Below are positions 11,276-23,265 of a DNA stretch of 64,000 bases, one piece after another. Origin of the DNA: Pyxicephalus adspersus (taxonomy: Eukaryota; Chordata; Amphibia; Anura; Pyxicephalidae); the NCBI RefSeq assembly GCF_032062135.1, contig NC_092860.1:131347100-131411099 (forward strand). Direction: 5' to 3'. Within the stretch, counting starts at the first letter, position 1, and every line of letters starts with the position of its first letter. The notes below the pieces were generated by a model. The model made no database searches. It was not told the origin of the DNA and saw only the letters and a list, made by a program, of their open reading frames with translations. A program made the position numbers and the translations under genes.

Positions 11276-11990
11276 TTTAAGTTTGGGTTTAGAATGATGA
11301 TTAATATAAGGGGGCCCTTAGGGTATGCCTTATGGTATTGGTCACGCCATATAGTATGGCATTTTAAGGAGTGAAGACCACAATACAGTATAACACAGAT
11401 CAAAACAGGGGACCTCACCCAGACTGTACAAGAAACGTATTGGCAGATAATTAGCTCTTGGTTCTGTGGGTGGTGGTGCATGGCCAAGAATCATGCTAGA
11501 TAGTTACCCGACCACTGTGGTGGTCCTCATATAACATCACATGAGATTGAATTACAGAGTGTAATACCGCTATAAAATAGTACAAATTTTAACCAAGAGT
11601 CCAAAGTGTTGTACTAAGCAAATACAAAAGCGAGAATTATGCAAAATCGATACTGTATATAATCTACATTTTTGAAGTACTGTAAATTACTGTACTGTAC
11701 ATAACTGTCATCATAAATATTGCAGTCTTTGTTTAGTTGTATTGTCTCTTGATGATAGAAGTCAAATTTTATAATTTGCTTTCACAAGCCCTATAATATA
11801 TTCCACCAGTGATTTATGACAACAAAGCTAAATGTACGGTATGTGCAAATTTATGTTTTACCTTTTTTCTCTCTTTCTAAATTATTTTATATTAAACTGT
11901 ATTTAATTTTTTGTGTCATGAGAAAATATGAGTAGAGAGATTATGGTGCGGTGGACTTCAAGTAACTAAAAGCCCTTTATTAATTTAGCC
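11276..11990. other. non-coding sequence, nothing recognised
   Basis: AT-rich sequence without supported features. Confidence 0.45.
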
Positions 11991-12225
11991 CAGTGTTTCT
12001 CAACCTCCAGACCAAGGGTTTCTTGAACAATAAGCAATTTGTGCCTCTGGTCAGTTTAAAAGGCACAAATAACCTTTTTGGCTATATGTAAGGGTAGCAT
12101 TCTTCCCAATGGCCAGCAATGCAAAATTTCTTTCAGTTGTGGATATAGTAATCATAGAAGGGGTTCCTTGAAGACCTGGACATTCTTTTAATGGTTCCCT
12201 CCATGTTAAGAGTTGAGAAAGACTA
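11991..12225. mobile_element. hAT-like MITE
   Basis: Left terminus CAGTGTTTCTCAACC; right terminus agttgagaaagacta, its degenerate inverse. The flanking octamers ATTTAGCC and ATCTAGGG agree at 5 of 8 positions, compatible with an old hAT 8-bp duplication but not proof. Internal sequence (tgagcaatttgtgcctctgg-like) is shared with the fragments at 28,449 and 36,593. No transposase frame. Confidence 0.6.
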
Positions 12226-12356
12226 ATCTAGGGTACAGCACAGTAGAACATTCCTATAACAGAAGGCACCTAGATGTCTCACTTTCATCACAAAACTAAA
12301 AAGAAGGAGTTTATTCCTAAACTAAGGATAGTGGGCAGAGCCATTCAAATTATCCC

Positions 12357-12557
12357 TCATGGCCAACTGCGCATACAGAACCATTGGTTTATAGCACAGA
12401 TACAGGCTAATATTATATAGTATATCATTACAAACTGCATACAGCTGTTTGAGGCTCGTTGGCATCAGCTGTATGCACTTTGAAATTAATGGCTTTATAA
12501 TATTAGGCTGCATCTGTGCTGTAGCCAGCAGTCTCGGATGTTGGCCCAGGGGCATGA
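12357..12557. mobile_element. large palindromic foldback with perfect 12-bp core arms
   Basis: The core is TGCATACAGCTG, an 18-bp loop, then CAGCTGTATGCA. Outside it, 'agcacagatacaggctaat' pairs with 'attaggctgcatctgtgct', and the outermost 'tcatggccaac' pairs with 'gttggcccaggggcatga'. About 200 bp. The two opposed open frames here are palindrome artefacts. No target duplication was found; the family is unassigned. Confidence 0.7.
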
Positions 12558-13262
12558 AAATTACCATTTTTCTTTCCTATCCTTTCCTATATATTCCTAT
12601 GTTATATTATATTTTCTATAATAAAATAAATAAACCATTTGCAGTTTTGCAAGTTCCAGCTTGTTTCTTTTTTCAGAACGGGACACAATGCAGCTTTGTC
12701 CCAGTTGTTTTTTGTCAAGGAGAAACATATGCAAACTGCAGGGTCCATTCCAATTTCAGTTTCTCCTTTGCAATAGGCAGTGGAAACACAATTACAGAAA
12801 GGACTGAAAACAGATCTAAGACAAATGCATTGTTTGAGTAACATAGCCTGATTATCTGTGCAATTGTATTTTAGGAAATGCAATTATACAGATAATTAGA
12901 CATATCCATACATTTTCAAAATACAATCTCTCAAGTCCTGTATTACCCTTCCAGGGATATCATTTTGTAAATAGTATGTTTGTAATTAGTGTCTTATGGT
13001 GGTAAAAAAATATTATTGAGTTGCAGGTGGGCAGAAGGTTGCAATGCGTCTTTCCCTCTCTGCTTCATTTGGGTAGGTGATGATACAATTATGTTGGGAC
13101 TTGCTGAGAGTCTAAGCAGAAATGATCATTTTTCCTGTGCCGGGGTAAGCACAAAACACCATATCCTAGTACCAAAATGTAATAATAGATTTATTATTTA
13201 TAATTATGATTCGCCTTCTGCCTCTGGTCCTTTTTTCTAAGCTAAGTTTACTTGGTTGCTAT
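12558..13262. other. non-coding sequence with a possible conserved element
   Basis: About 12,640-12,900 is repeat-free, of moderate GC, with words such as CATATGCAAACTGCA and CAGATAATTAGAC. The overlapping 130- and 93-codon frames in opposite directions have no recognised domain. It may be regulatory; I see no gene. Confidence 0.3.
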
Positions 13263-13960
13263 TTGTACATTATTATTATTATTATTAATAAACAGGATTT
13301 ATATAGCGCCAACATATTACGCAGCGCTGTACATTAAATAGGGATTGCAAATGACAGANNNNNNNNNNNNNNNNNNNNNNNNNNNNNNNNNNNNNNNNNN
13401 NNNNNNNNNNNNNNNNNNNNNNNNNNNNNNNNNNNNNNNNNNNNNNNNNNNNNNNNNNNNNNNNNNNNNNNNNNNNNNNNNNNNNNNNNNNNNNNNNNNN
13501 NNNNNNNNNNNNNNNNNNNNNNNNNNNNNNNNNNNNNNNNNNNNNNNNNNNNNNNNNNNNNNNNNNNNNNNNNNNNNNNNNNNNNNNNNNNNNNNNNNNN
13601 NNNNNNNNNNNNNNNNNNNNNNNNNNNNNNNNNNNNNNNNNNNNNNNNNNNNNNNNNNNNNNNNNNNNNNNNNNNNNNNNNNNNNNNNNNNNNNNNNNNN
13701 NNNNNNNNNNNNNNNNNNNNACCATGTCAGAAATGTAAGTGGGACAATAACTGTGTAGGGATTTGAAGGCAAAGCACAGGAGCTTAAATTTGATTCTAAG
13801 GTGAAAAGGAAGCCAGTGGAGAGAACTACAAAGAGATGTAGCGGAAGAGGAGCGGAGGGAAGGATGGGTGAGTCTGGCTGCAGCATTCATAATAGATTGT
13901 AGAGGAGAGAGTCGTGTTAGTGGAATACCAGAGAGAAGGATGTTACAGTAGTCCAGATCT
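13263..13960 (-). mobile_element. L2/CR1-like LINE fragment, interrupted by an assembly gap
   Basis: Minus strand. The low-coordinate end is the 3' tail: a (TAA)n run and 'aaatcctgtttattaataat'-type sequence preceded by the shared 'gcgctgcgtaatatgttggc' motif. The high-coordinate end (13,721-13,957) translates to the C-terminal part of a non-LTR reverse transcriptase with hallmark blocks LDYCN near 13,957, NAAARL, SLHWLPF and YISDM. These blocks follow the reverse-transcriptase palm in CR1/L2-type LINE proteins. Bases 13,359-13,720 are unknown, so an intact junction between the two parts is assumed, not seen. The copy is 5' truncated and dead. Confidence 0.75.
13359..13720. other. assembly gap (362 N)
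   Basis: A run of 362 undetermined bases inside the LINE fragment. Long X-filled open frames crossing it are meaningless. Confidence 0.99.
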
Positions 13961-15219
13961 GTACATGTATTTGTAAATGTTTAAAGAATGCCTGGTTACT
14001 GAGTGCTGAAAAAGTTACAAACAAAACCACAGATATCGTGCAGATCAGAAAAAGTAATTAGTGACTGGTACCAATACACCATCCAGCTAGCCAAAAAAAT
14101 GCTGGAATCAAATTCCATGCAAGAAGGCATAGCACTCAAGCATCCTGACATGTGGGGTTATCTCATTGTTCTTTGGGGATTACAGAACTCTTTTACATAA
14201 TCGGTAAAAAGGAGTTACATTAACATGACATCTTCCTGCTAACTTCTGAACTGTGGGGCACAAATGGAATTAAAATGATGTACTTCTGTTCAGCACGTTT
14301 CAATTTAATATTAATATGCTGTTGGGATTCTTTAATGATAAATTACTAACTGAGAGATATGATCTTCAGACCCGTATCTTTATCACAGAGATAGAAATTA
14401 ATCATTGACCATATAAAAGTAGTGAAAGCAGACAAGTTGACTTATTGAGATATAGTGACATTTGTCTGTGATGAAGTTATTTCCTCTATATAAAATATTT
14501 ATTTTAACTTTAAGGACACTTTATACTAAAAGGAGCAAATCAAGGCACATTTGCTGGCTTAGATTTGTCTATGTTTGCTGATATTTGGCCCATATAATTG
14601 CATGGTTTATGTGAATCTGCAGAGGATAGAGGATAAAATTTGCGGAAAGGAAACGAGAGGAATCCCAGCTGGAGATGTGTAAGTCTACAGATAGATGGTC
14701 AAAACAACATGAATTATAGCAGGCTGGCGGTCACAATTACTACAGTAAAAAATATTCTCACACAGAGTGCAGGTAAACAGGATTAGTGCAGGAACAATAT
14801 CTGGCAATAGCAGAGATATCGGGTAGATGGCCAGGATAGGCATATCCAAACAAAAAATACTATTCACCCATTGGAATATTCCAACAATGAGGGCCAGTTT
14901 TACCTAATAAGCATTGCTTTTTTTTTAAAATAAATGAAATGTACATTACCATAAATGTTTCCAAGCCCCAAATGTGGCAGCTCATTTATTTAAATGGGCA
15001 GCTATGTGCTCTACATCACACAGAAATGTAGTGTATACTGAATTTAAAAGCATAACACATAGCAATGAGCTGCAGTACACTTGTAGGAATATTATTGGGT
15101 ATCCTGAAGAATGAAAGCCAAGTAAGATCATCAGTGCATGTCTTTCTACATAGAAATGCATACATTAATGCAATGTACTAGTGGGAATGACAGGCAGACT
15201 TTTATCAAGGACATGAACA
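13961..15219. other. non-coding sequence, nothing recognised
   Basis: No supported exon or named repeat. Confidence 0.45.
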
Positions 15220-15227
15220 TACTAATA

Positions 15228-15546
15228 CATTGGTGGCAACCGGTGATCTGGTCTGCAAGAAAATTTTGGTTATCCGCAAGAAAAATTACGGCCTGTGCAC
15301 CCCCATCTCCATACGGGGGACATGATCAGCGGGGTTAATTTTTTTTTGTTGTGTCCACAGCCCAGTGCTACTGTCTCCCCTATGATATTTAGCAAGCAGA
15401 TCTGAGCCTGCGATGGGGGAGTGAGTGGGTTATGGCATCATAACGTCACTCTGGGTGAAGTTTCTTCCCCACTGTGTGAGCGCATGCGCAGGATTTAAAA
15501 TTATGAATGTAGTGGTCCATAAGGTCCAAAAGGTTGGCGACCACTG
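15228..15546. mobile_element. hAT MITE with 8-bp target duplication
   Basis: A 319-bp element with left end CATTGGTGGCAACCGGTGAT and right end GGTTGGCGACCACTG, which are inverse of each other in the CAGTGGTCGCCAACC pattern. It is flanked by TACTAATA (15,220-15,227) and GACTAATA (15,547-15,554), 7 of 8 identical, the target size expected of hAT transposases. Its right end (ttaaaattatgaatgtagtg) also matches the right end of the 680-bp element at 58,966, so the two belong to one family. No coding sequence remains. Confidence 0.85.
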
Positions 15547-15554
15547 GACTAATA

Positions 15555-16711
15555 TGTTGATTGAGATGAATGTCCAGCAGTCTAGTTAGGAATTTACCTG
15601 TTTAAACCAGGTGTGCTGCGGAGGCCATGGCTGAAGTACTGTGTAACAACCAGCAGAAAGTTTGGACCTAATCTTTACAAATTTTCTCAATAAATACAGT
15701 AAAGGTTAACTGGAATAGCCCTTTAAAAATTGGGTAAAAATAATTCAGATACTTTTTATATTTATGGTGAATGATCAGACAGGTTCAGTTGTAAATCAGC
15801 TTCTTGTGGCATAACATATATGCTCCCTTACATTTTATTTAGGTTTTAAAAAGCAAGTTTCCTGAATGTTTTGTTCTAGATGCACTTTTTATTGTATCAG
15901 TATATCTAAAAGAGCAACGTTCTAGTTCATTCACTGATGAGTAAATAATCTTCAGTAGAAGTCTTGGTGGGTGTCAGAAAGGTTACCTAACCTGTTTTTT
16001 TTTTTTGGCTTCTCACACAATTATTGATCACATCAGAATGCACAAAGTTATATTTTCAAAGAAAGTTGCTTTCTGTATCTGTCTGATCTTTTTATGACAT
16101 ATTGATCTAGTTTGATCTATACAAATGAATTTGGCTTTTAAAGATTTATCTTTGAGTTAAAATGCAAATGCGGTGAAAGGACATACTTCCAGAAAGAACA
16201 CTAATACCATACAATAAAAAATTTAATTGTAGGGGAATGATTTTCGGAAACCTTACAGTGTATTTCCAGACATTTTTTTTAATTTCTGCACAGAGCCGAG
16301 AAGGGTTACCACCCCTATGCGGTTATTATTTCACATTTGCATCCTGCTAGAGAAATTCATTTTAACTTCATTGAAAAGACATAAAAGAAAAAAATACCCC
16401 CTGAATATAAAATGCATATGCCTGACACAACAATACCTCCATCCTGGACCAATATGGTTTAGCATCACTCAACCAGGGGCTAGTCCCATTGTCCCCATCA
16501 TGGAGGAAACTTTAAGATGGACCCATATCATCAAGCTCTACCCCATACCTCTCAAGTCCCATCCTGTATACTTATTATCCCTTGTTCCTTCCTTTTTTCC
16601 AACTCTATCTAGTTTCGTTTACCTCTATCCCCTAAGTGTTTTTCACAGCTATACCTGTGTTAGTGTGTACTAAGACCAATTCTATTTATTTTTGTCCTCT
16701 ATTGTTTTATT
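15555..16711. other. non-coding sequence, nothing firmly recognised
   Basis: An open frame of 118 codons at 16,317-16,673 shows no domain I know; its pyrimidine-rich second half could be an old retroelement tail. Not annotated as a gene. Confidence 0.4.
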
Positions 16712-16732
16712 TATATATATATATATATATAT
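16712..16732. repeat. (TA)n microsatellite
   Basis: About ten uninterrupted TA units. Confidence 0.95.
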
Positions 16733-19700
16733 CTTGGAAAATCACAAAAGAGGAATTTATTATCTTTTTAAAATTCTGAATACATAGCAAAGTTATCAGT
16801 TAAGCAAATTAGCCAAGTAAATTAAACATTGGGACTAACACGTGCAAAAAAGAAAACCAAAAAGTTTCCACAATATTTCAAAAATCAGGATCAAGAATGA
16901 CATTTTCAATTATTGCAGAAAGCACCTGTAAAAAGGAAACAAAGTATTAGTAGTAGGTAATTCCAAATTTGACATCAGTCTTTTGATATTGTTGTAAATT
17001 GCAAATTTCAGTACATTGATTTGAATGTAAGAGTGATGACAACAATAATTTATATTGCTGTATACACAATACATTAAACAACCATATAAAATACATTCAT
17101 TTGGACTGCTACTTTTGATAAAATAGCTTGGTAAAACAGAAAACAGTCCATTGTATTCTAATAAAGTCAAAAGGAAAGGCCATGTTTCAGCAGCATAATT
17201 TATGAAGGTAATATGTTTAATACTCAGCAGTTAGAGCAAAGAGCAGGGAAATGTTAGTATATTACGGAGAGATCATTCCAACTCTAAGATTAATTTACTT
17301 GGAACATTTGGATTGTCTTTCACTACAATAAATGATGGCTTACAAATAGAAATAAAGTACAGTAGGCTGAAAGCAGGACAAGGTATTTCATGTGTGTGGA
17401 TATAGGTTTGGTTTTATGGGTTTGCGAAACAGATAAGATTACATTTGTAGACTGATCAAACTGTAGACATTTGAGGTACTCCGAACTTCCTAATTGATAT
17501 GTTGAGAAAGATTTCTCACATTTTCCAATGTTGCCAAGAATACTGCTTGCAATAGTTTTCTCAAAGTAACATTTCCATTCTCCAACTATATGAACAAAGG
17601 AGTGTTTAACAAAGGGGGGGGGGGTGTAACTTTAGCTAGAGCTAATAAAGACAAAGTGCTAGTCTAATGAACAAATATTCCCAATTCAATTTGTATTTCA
17701 AACATTTTTATTGTTTTTTCCAAAGGTTTTTTTTTACAACATGTTTGGGGCAAAATTGAGATAGTCACATAACAAAAAAGTCCAACAGTCAAAGAGCTGA
17801 ACTTATATAAATTCACGCTTTAAACAAAATCCAGATTCCCAATTAAATTTGATCTAGAACTGCCAAATTCTTGTTCCAGTAGAATTTGATGTTTATCTTG
17901 CCAATCACTTGGTAATAGGCCAGGATTAGGGGCAGTTCTGCCACCACCAGCCAAAAAGAACACTGCCTACTATGGACCTCAACCATAGACTCACAGCCTT
18001 ACCTTGGGTTTGAGCTTACCTTGGCTTTCAGCACCTTTTTAAGGTACATGGTAGGCAGTAGTAATCCTCTTAAATTTTCATATTGGAAAGAGCAAACTGT
18101 GAAAGCCTGATGTTGAACTCAAACTCATGGTGGGATTGAATTTAACCTTCTTTCCTAATGGCCATGAGTGGAGAGGCCTCACTATTTGGGCATCAGTCAC
18201 ATTAAGATCTGCAGTCAGTGATATATGGTAAATATTTTATTGATATCCCTATACTGACCTGTGAGTACAGTGTCTGGCAAAGTCTTCCGATACCTTTGTG
18301 AATGTGGGATGTCATGTGAATAAGTGCCAATAGCATACCAGTATCTGATGCTAGGGGATGTGAAAAGGTGTGTCACAGTAAAACATGTAATTTAGTATTA
18401 TTTTTTATCTCTATCTACTCCCCCTGGAATGTATGCAGAACACAGTGATATATGACTGTTACAGGTGACTATGTGCAGGCTATGACTGACAGCCTAGCTC
18501 TACCTTCTTTATACTATATGAGGTAAAGTTTCCATTTCCCAGCAAGGGAATAACACAGACCCTCACCCAATATTGACTCATATATTTTACCTACTATAGT
18601 ATAATCTTTCAGTTTTGTCTATATCTGAAAATCATATTTGGAAATGCTACAAGGTAAAAATGTATTTGAATGTGCAGTGGATAATTTTAATAATTGCAAC
18701 ATATTTGCAATTAAAATTAATTTACAATTTTATTAAGCAATGATCTGTTGGCAGACTTCTTTAACATTGTCAAGACTTTGGCTTCCATAGAAAGGCCTAT
18801 TACTCTTGAACAGGTAATGACTCACTTCGGGGTGCCTGCTACTTCATCAGAGTCCCAGTGGGAAAATATAGAGTCTCAAAGGAATGACTGTATAAAAGTT
18901 TTTTTCACAATGAATATGCACTGGTGAGTTGTTTATAAATGAAATCATTCATATTTAGCAGCAGTTTTTGTAAGCATTGGCAAACTAATACATTCTTGAA
19001 TACAGTAGAGGTTTAACATTACTATATGAAAAATGCCACTGAATTTAAAACAGTAAATTTTAATATGTTATTATAAGCTTCAGAAGCATAAGGAACACAT
19101 TATAACTATCTAGAGTGGTCCTTAAGGAGCCTTTTAAGAAGGAATCCCAACCACTGGCTCACGTCCAGCCTATGCCACCTACATCACTGGACAAGAATTC
19201 AATACCTTTTTGAAGTAGGGTTCCTCTTACCTATATAAAATGCTATAAAACTAGTTTATATGACTATTAATGTGACTCATGTGCTTTTTTTGTAGCTGAG
19301 ATTAATTTCATTTTCATTAACTCCATCTTTTGAGCTTACCGTATTTAGATGTTCTAAAATGGTTGTGGAGTAAATTCAGTTATCCTATACCTGCTGCTGA
19401 TGAGTGTTCATATCTAACTCTGTCCCTGTATCTAGATTCTAGAACATATATGGCAACTCTAAATTTTTTAAAATATCTTGAACCCACTTTTCCCTCATGC
19501 CCCTAGAACCTCCTAACAGTTCCATACTATCTATGCTGTGTGTCCCATGGGCAGCTGCGGAGACATTAATGTACACTTTCCAGAAGGGCCCCTTTTTTAC
19601 CCTATCTATAGTTATGATACATAATAAGAAATCTCCCTACACAAAGATTTTGTTCACTCTATTTTTGTTGTGCAAAAAGAGCTGGGGACAAGCTAGAGAG

Positions 19701-20074
19701 TTTGCAGTGGTGGCTGTATGGCTTTTCATTACATAAGTATGGATGGGTAAGTATGGAACCTTTGGGAAGACACAGAGAGGAAGATGGGGTAATTTAAAGT
19801 TTGAAAATAATTATAATAATTACAACAATAATAATAAGTATATATACCTTTTAAAGGCTGGTGGCCTTTGACTTACAGTCTATATTATTTTGTCAATATT
19901 ATTTAAATATTTATTTTGCAGATGTTTCTAGTGACAGTGTCTGTTGGTTGAGAAAGTGTTAGTTTGATGGATGCAACAATATTCAACATTCCATTCCAAG
20001 CCCACTGACTAATGTCAGGGTAACACCAGTGTCTGAGGCCACAGAATGCTACTAAGACTCCCTTTTTACTATAA
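16733..20074. other. long non-coding stretch, nothing recognised
   Basis: 3.3 kb of AT-rich sequence with no exon-shaped segment I would defend. It includes an 11-G homopolymer at 17,614-17,624. Older repeats may be hidden here beyond what I can see by eye. Confidence 0.4.
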
Positions 20075-20232
20075 CAGGGATGTCCAACTAGTCTTCAAGG
20101 ACTACAAACGGACCAGGAATCTCATAATTTGTATTTTTGTATACCTTAGTATATTTATTGCCATTTGTTAGAAACAAAATACTAAAAATGTGTTTGGATC
20201 CTGGTCTCCAAGCACTAGATTTGGACAGCCTC
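20075..20232. mobile_element. short hAT-like MITE
   Basis: Left end CAGGGATGTCCAACTAGTC; right end, reverse complemented, AGGCTGTCCAAATCTAGTG, with a further inverted match of 'cttcaaggac' to 'ctggtctccaag'. About 158 bp, no open frame and no clear flanking duplication. The CAGGG-TGTCCAA pattern is common in vertebrate hAT MITEs. Confidence 0.6.
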
Positions 20233-22116
20233 ACATAAAACTATTACAGGGCTTATAGCTTGGTGCCTCTGCTCAAAATTGCAACCTCCTCTTTCTGCAT
20301 TACTGATATAGAGAAAACAGTAAATATCCCAAATACATTTTGGGAAAAAGTAAAGAAATGTTTAAACTCAATAAGGAAATTGATTTTTAAAGTTCCAACA
20401 GAAAGTTTTGTTTCTAACATGCTCCTTCTAAAACTAAAGTAAAAGTTTTGGTTAAAGATGCACTTTCACTTCCGCCCAATATAATAACATGTCCAGATTT
20501 AATATGTGTCTTACATCAGATATACATTTTCAACATATGAACAGTTCAATACTTAAACATGTTTATTACAATGTAGATCTTTCTTCAAGGTTTGTAAAAA
20601 AGGTTCTTCAAGGTATGCACTATTACTGTGACTTATCTAAACTTTAATAGCAGTAAGTGGCAAGTCCAGAACAATTAAATGTGACTCATGCTAAGATGGG
20701 AGCCATTTATAGAAATTTTCAAGCAACTTTTCTTCTACAGTAAAAATATGACAGTGACAAAGAACATCCCCACTTCTGGATTCTTCACATATTGTAAAAT
20801 GCGAGTCCATCTCTCTGTTAAAAACAGAAGTGATATGCCAAGAGTTGAATATTGATCTCCCCTTTCAAGTTCTGAAGATCTCTAGAATAAGTTTAGGATG
20901 GAGTTTTGCTTCAATTTTTTACAATAGTTGTTGTGAGTGTTACTGTTTGTTTGTTACAGCACCCAACTGTGTTATGCACCAATACGTATCAAATACATTC
21001 TGCATGTTTTAGTTTATATGATTGGTATATCTGTATTGAAAGACCACCTCTAGCTACACCATTACCCTGAAGATGTGCAGATTTTTTTGTTTTGTGAACC
21101 GAAACTAAAGTTCTTGATCAACATTTTGTCATACATACCTTTGAGACCCTACAGCTTTTAGATAGAAAGCACTGGAAAGCAATGCATGTAATTGTCTGCT
21201 CCAGGCCAGTCTGGATGTAGGAATTATTCATAGCACAGAAAGAAAGCAATGTTTTTGTATTTTACTTCAAAATGTGTGGGACAAATACATTATTTTCTGC
21301 CTTTCAGGAATATAGTAGGACTCCCGCATGCTTTTGATGATTACAATGTCCAAGTGGAAAACGTTAATAGATTTGTTTTTGTTGACTTGACGCAACATTG
21401 CTTTTGGCCACATTCTAAACTAGTTTCTTATCTAGCTTTGTTTGTTATCCTAAAGAGGACTTTTTTTCTTCAAAATGTGAATTATTCATGTAGGGCTATC
21501 AAGCTAAAGGAGAATCAGCTCATCAAACAGATAAAGGAGGTAAAGGGCCTCAAGGAGTAAATATTACTACATATCTGGTCCAATGAAACATTTAATATTC
21601 AGCGTGAAGCACCTCTACTTTTTGTTCCTGCGGCAGTTTGGGCATTTCCCTTAGAACACACAGGCCACAACTCTATTATAGGTGTTTTATGACCTAGTTC
21701 CTGACATAGAAAACATAGATGGAATAAAAGCTGTTGCAGCTAAAATCAGTCACTTAAATGGTGTTTGACAAATTGCTGTTGGTTACTACACTTGCATTAT
21801 CATTGCTCTACCTTACTGAATAAGTACAACTGAGATGTTAAAACTGTGTGATGGACATGCACAGACATTTTTTATTAAAATACATTCTTTGGTAAATATT
21901 AATCCCCCTCCTATGAGCTTTGAAACATATCTATTTTTTTTTACTCTGCAAAACAAGTTATTCTCATCTAAAATTATTGTTAAATTCTATGCAAGTGGCA
22001 TTTCCAGGTGTGTAGAACACCAGAGCTGCAGATTTCCTGATCCAGAGCTGCAGATTTCCTGCCCCCCTATGGTCCTCTTGTACTGTTGTCATTGCTAGTA
22101 CCTGAGGGTATCTAAT
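20233..22116. other. non-coding sequence with a short tandem duplication
   Basis: A roughly 22-bp unit containing 'agagctgcagatttcctg' occurs twice in tandem at about 22,018-22,061. Elsewhere I see only short frames. One coiled-coil-like stretch (AIKLKENQLIKQIKE) at 21,496-21,540 sits between an AG and a GTAAAG, but is too short to call. Confidence 0.4.
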
Positions 22117-22420
22117 CAGGGGTGTAGTTGTAACAAAAGAAGTTTGTTACACTACCCCTGCCTTTGTGTCTCTCAAGTGACGTCATGATACCAGAACCTG
22201 ATACCAGATGAGTTGTGTTCAGAGAGGCAATCCACCTACCACCCTGAGTCCGCATTGTCCACGGCTCTGGCTGGTGCGCCCCCCCAGCAGGGTCTTTCTC
22301 CTGAACCCCCCCACAGATCACTAAAGAATTCTCTGCAATATAGCAGTGGGCATGCGTGCCCATTCCCAAAAAAAGGGAGAGCACGACGTTCCCACCCATG
22401 CCCGCCCCACTACACCCCTG
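22117..22420. mobile_element. TIR element with a terminal hairpin
   Basis: A 304-bp unit starting CAGGGGTGTAGTTG and ending CACTACACCCCTG. The left end is itself a hairpin (22,117-22,160): 'gtgtagttgtaacaaa' faces 'tttgttacactacccctg', so the terminal sequence appears three times. GC is higher than the flanks, with C-runs at 22,278 and 22,303. No matching target duplication was found. hAT-like by its ends, but unassigned. The 95-codon minus frame across it is not a gene. Confidence 0.65.
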
Positions 22421-22750
22421 ACATAGACATAAAGTCTATGGAAACTTCAACAACTCCATTACCAAAAGCTGTAATTTTAAGAGAATCATATTTAGCAAGC
22501 ACCATTGCTATAGATGTCCATGAACTGCTTTCTGCCCCCACTGATTTTCTCTCAATGCTTACTACCTCAACATCACTACCTCAACAATCTGGGCAGCAGT
22601 TTAAATCGGCAAATAAATAACCAATACCCACTCAAATTGATAAACAATGCATCCCGGATGAGCCCGCAATTTTCTCACTTGGCTAAATATTGGCCTTGGT
22701 TCCACAGCAGTTTTCAGCTCTGTCAGTTTTTAAATTTTCCAGGACTTTAG
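22421..22750. other. non-coding spacer
   Basis: About 330 bp between two DNA elements; nothing recognised. Confidence 0.45.
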
Positions 22751-23265
22751 TACGGGGTTCGACAAACATTTTGGAATACTAGGCCATTTCAGGAGGTCAA
22801 AAAGGCACACTAGGCCAGAGGAAACAAGGTGTCCAAGGAAAGTTTATATTCCAACCATGACTGCAAGCTGGCAGCTTCAGTCTTCCGCTCATCCGGTATA
22901 GTCTCTGTACTTGTGCGTGTGCGTGGGATCAATATGCCCCTTGAGATTCGACCGCTTGAAAGTGCTGTTGGTGTCGTTGCACACTAAACACAGGGCTTTG
23001 TTGCCGCTTTGGATAAAGAATAATTCTTCAGTCTATTCGGGGTTGAAGACACAACGTTCGAGGTCAACTTTCCGGAGACTGGTAGTTGTGCATTGTCTTC
23101 TCTTTAGGCATGGTAATTGGGGTTACTGTGCGGGAACTTGATGATATCAATGATATCACAGGAACTTGCGATAACGTGACAATTCAATTAGACCAGATCC
23201 AACAATAAATAACTAGGGGGGCTTTTGGCCGGACTGGAAGTGGCAGTCCTAACCATTCTGAGCTT
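22751..23265 (-). mobile_element. degraded hAT element carrying a transposase fragment
   Basis: The left border has the terminal-looking 'acggggttcgacaaacattt' and the sequence has raised CpG and GC compared with the flanks. The interior encodes the BED-finger remnant annotated separately. The right border near 'actaggggggcttttggccg' is an estimate, because I found neither an exact inverted partner nor a target duplication. Confidence 0.45.
22890..23111 (-). pseudogene. BED-type zinc finger of a hAT transposase (ZBED/GTF2IRD2-like), broken
   Basis: Minus-strand translation gives VDLERCVFNPE, an in-frame stop at 23,033-23,035, TEELFFIQSGNKALCLVCND and then TFKRSNLKGHIDPTHTHKY. The spacing C-x2-C-x14-H-x4-H fits the BED zinc finger, a DNA-binding module at the N terminus of many hAT transposases and of proteins derived from them. 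The stop sits where relatives carry tryptophan. There is an apparent frameshift just after a candidate ATG (23,109-23,111), and another stop at 22,890-22,892. No catalytic domain follows. The family match is from recognition of the motif; a domesticated host gene is unlikely given these breaks. Confidence 0.75.

Noticed and set aside
12322..12883. Overlapping opposed frames of 81, 130 and 93 codons
   Set aside because: Explained in part by the 12,357-12,557 palindrome; no recognisable protein.
13285..13890. Long open frames on both strands across 13.3-13.9 kb
   Set aside because: They run through 362 undetermined bases. Only the LINE-derived end at 13,721-13,960 is meaningful.
22112..22620. 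95-codon minus and 135-codon plus frames
   Set aside because: Both lie over the TIR element at 22,117-22,420 and show no domain.
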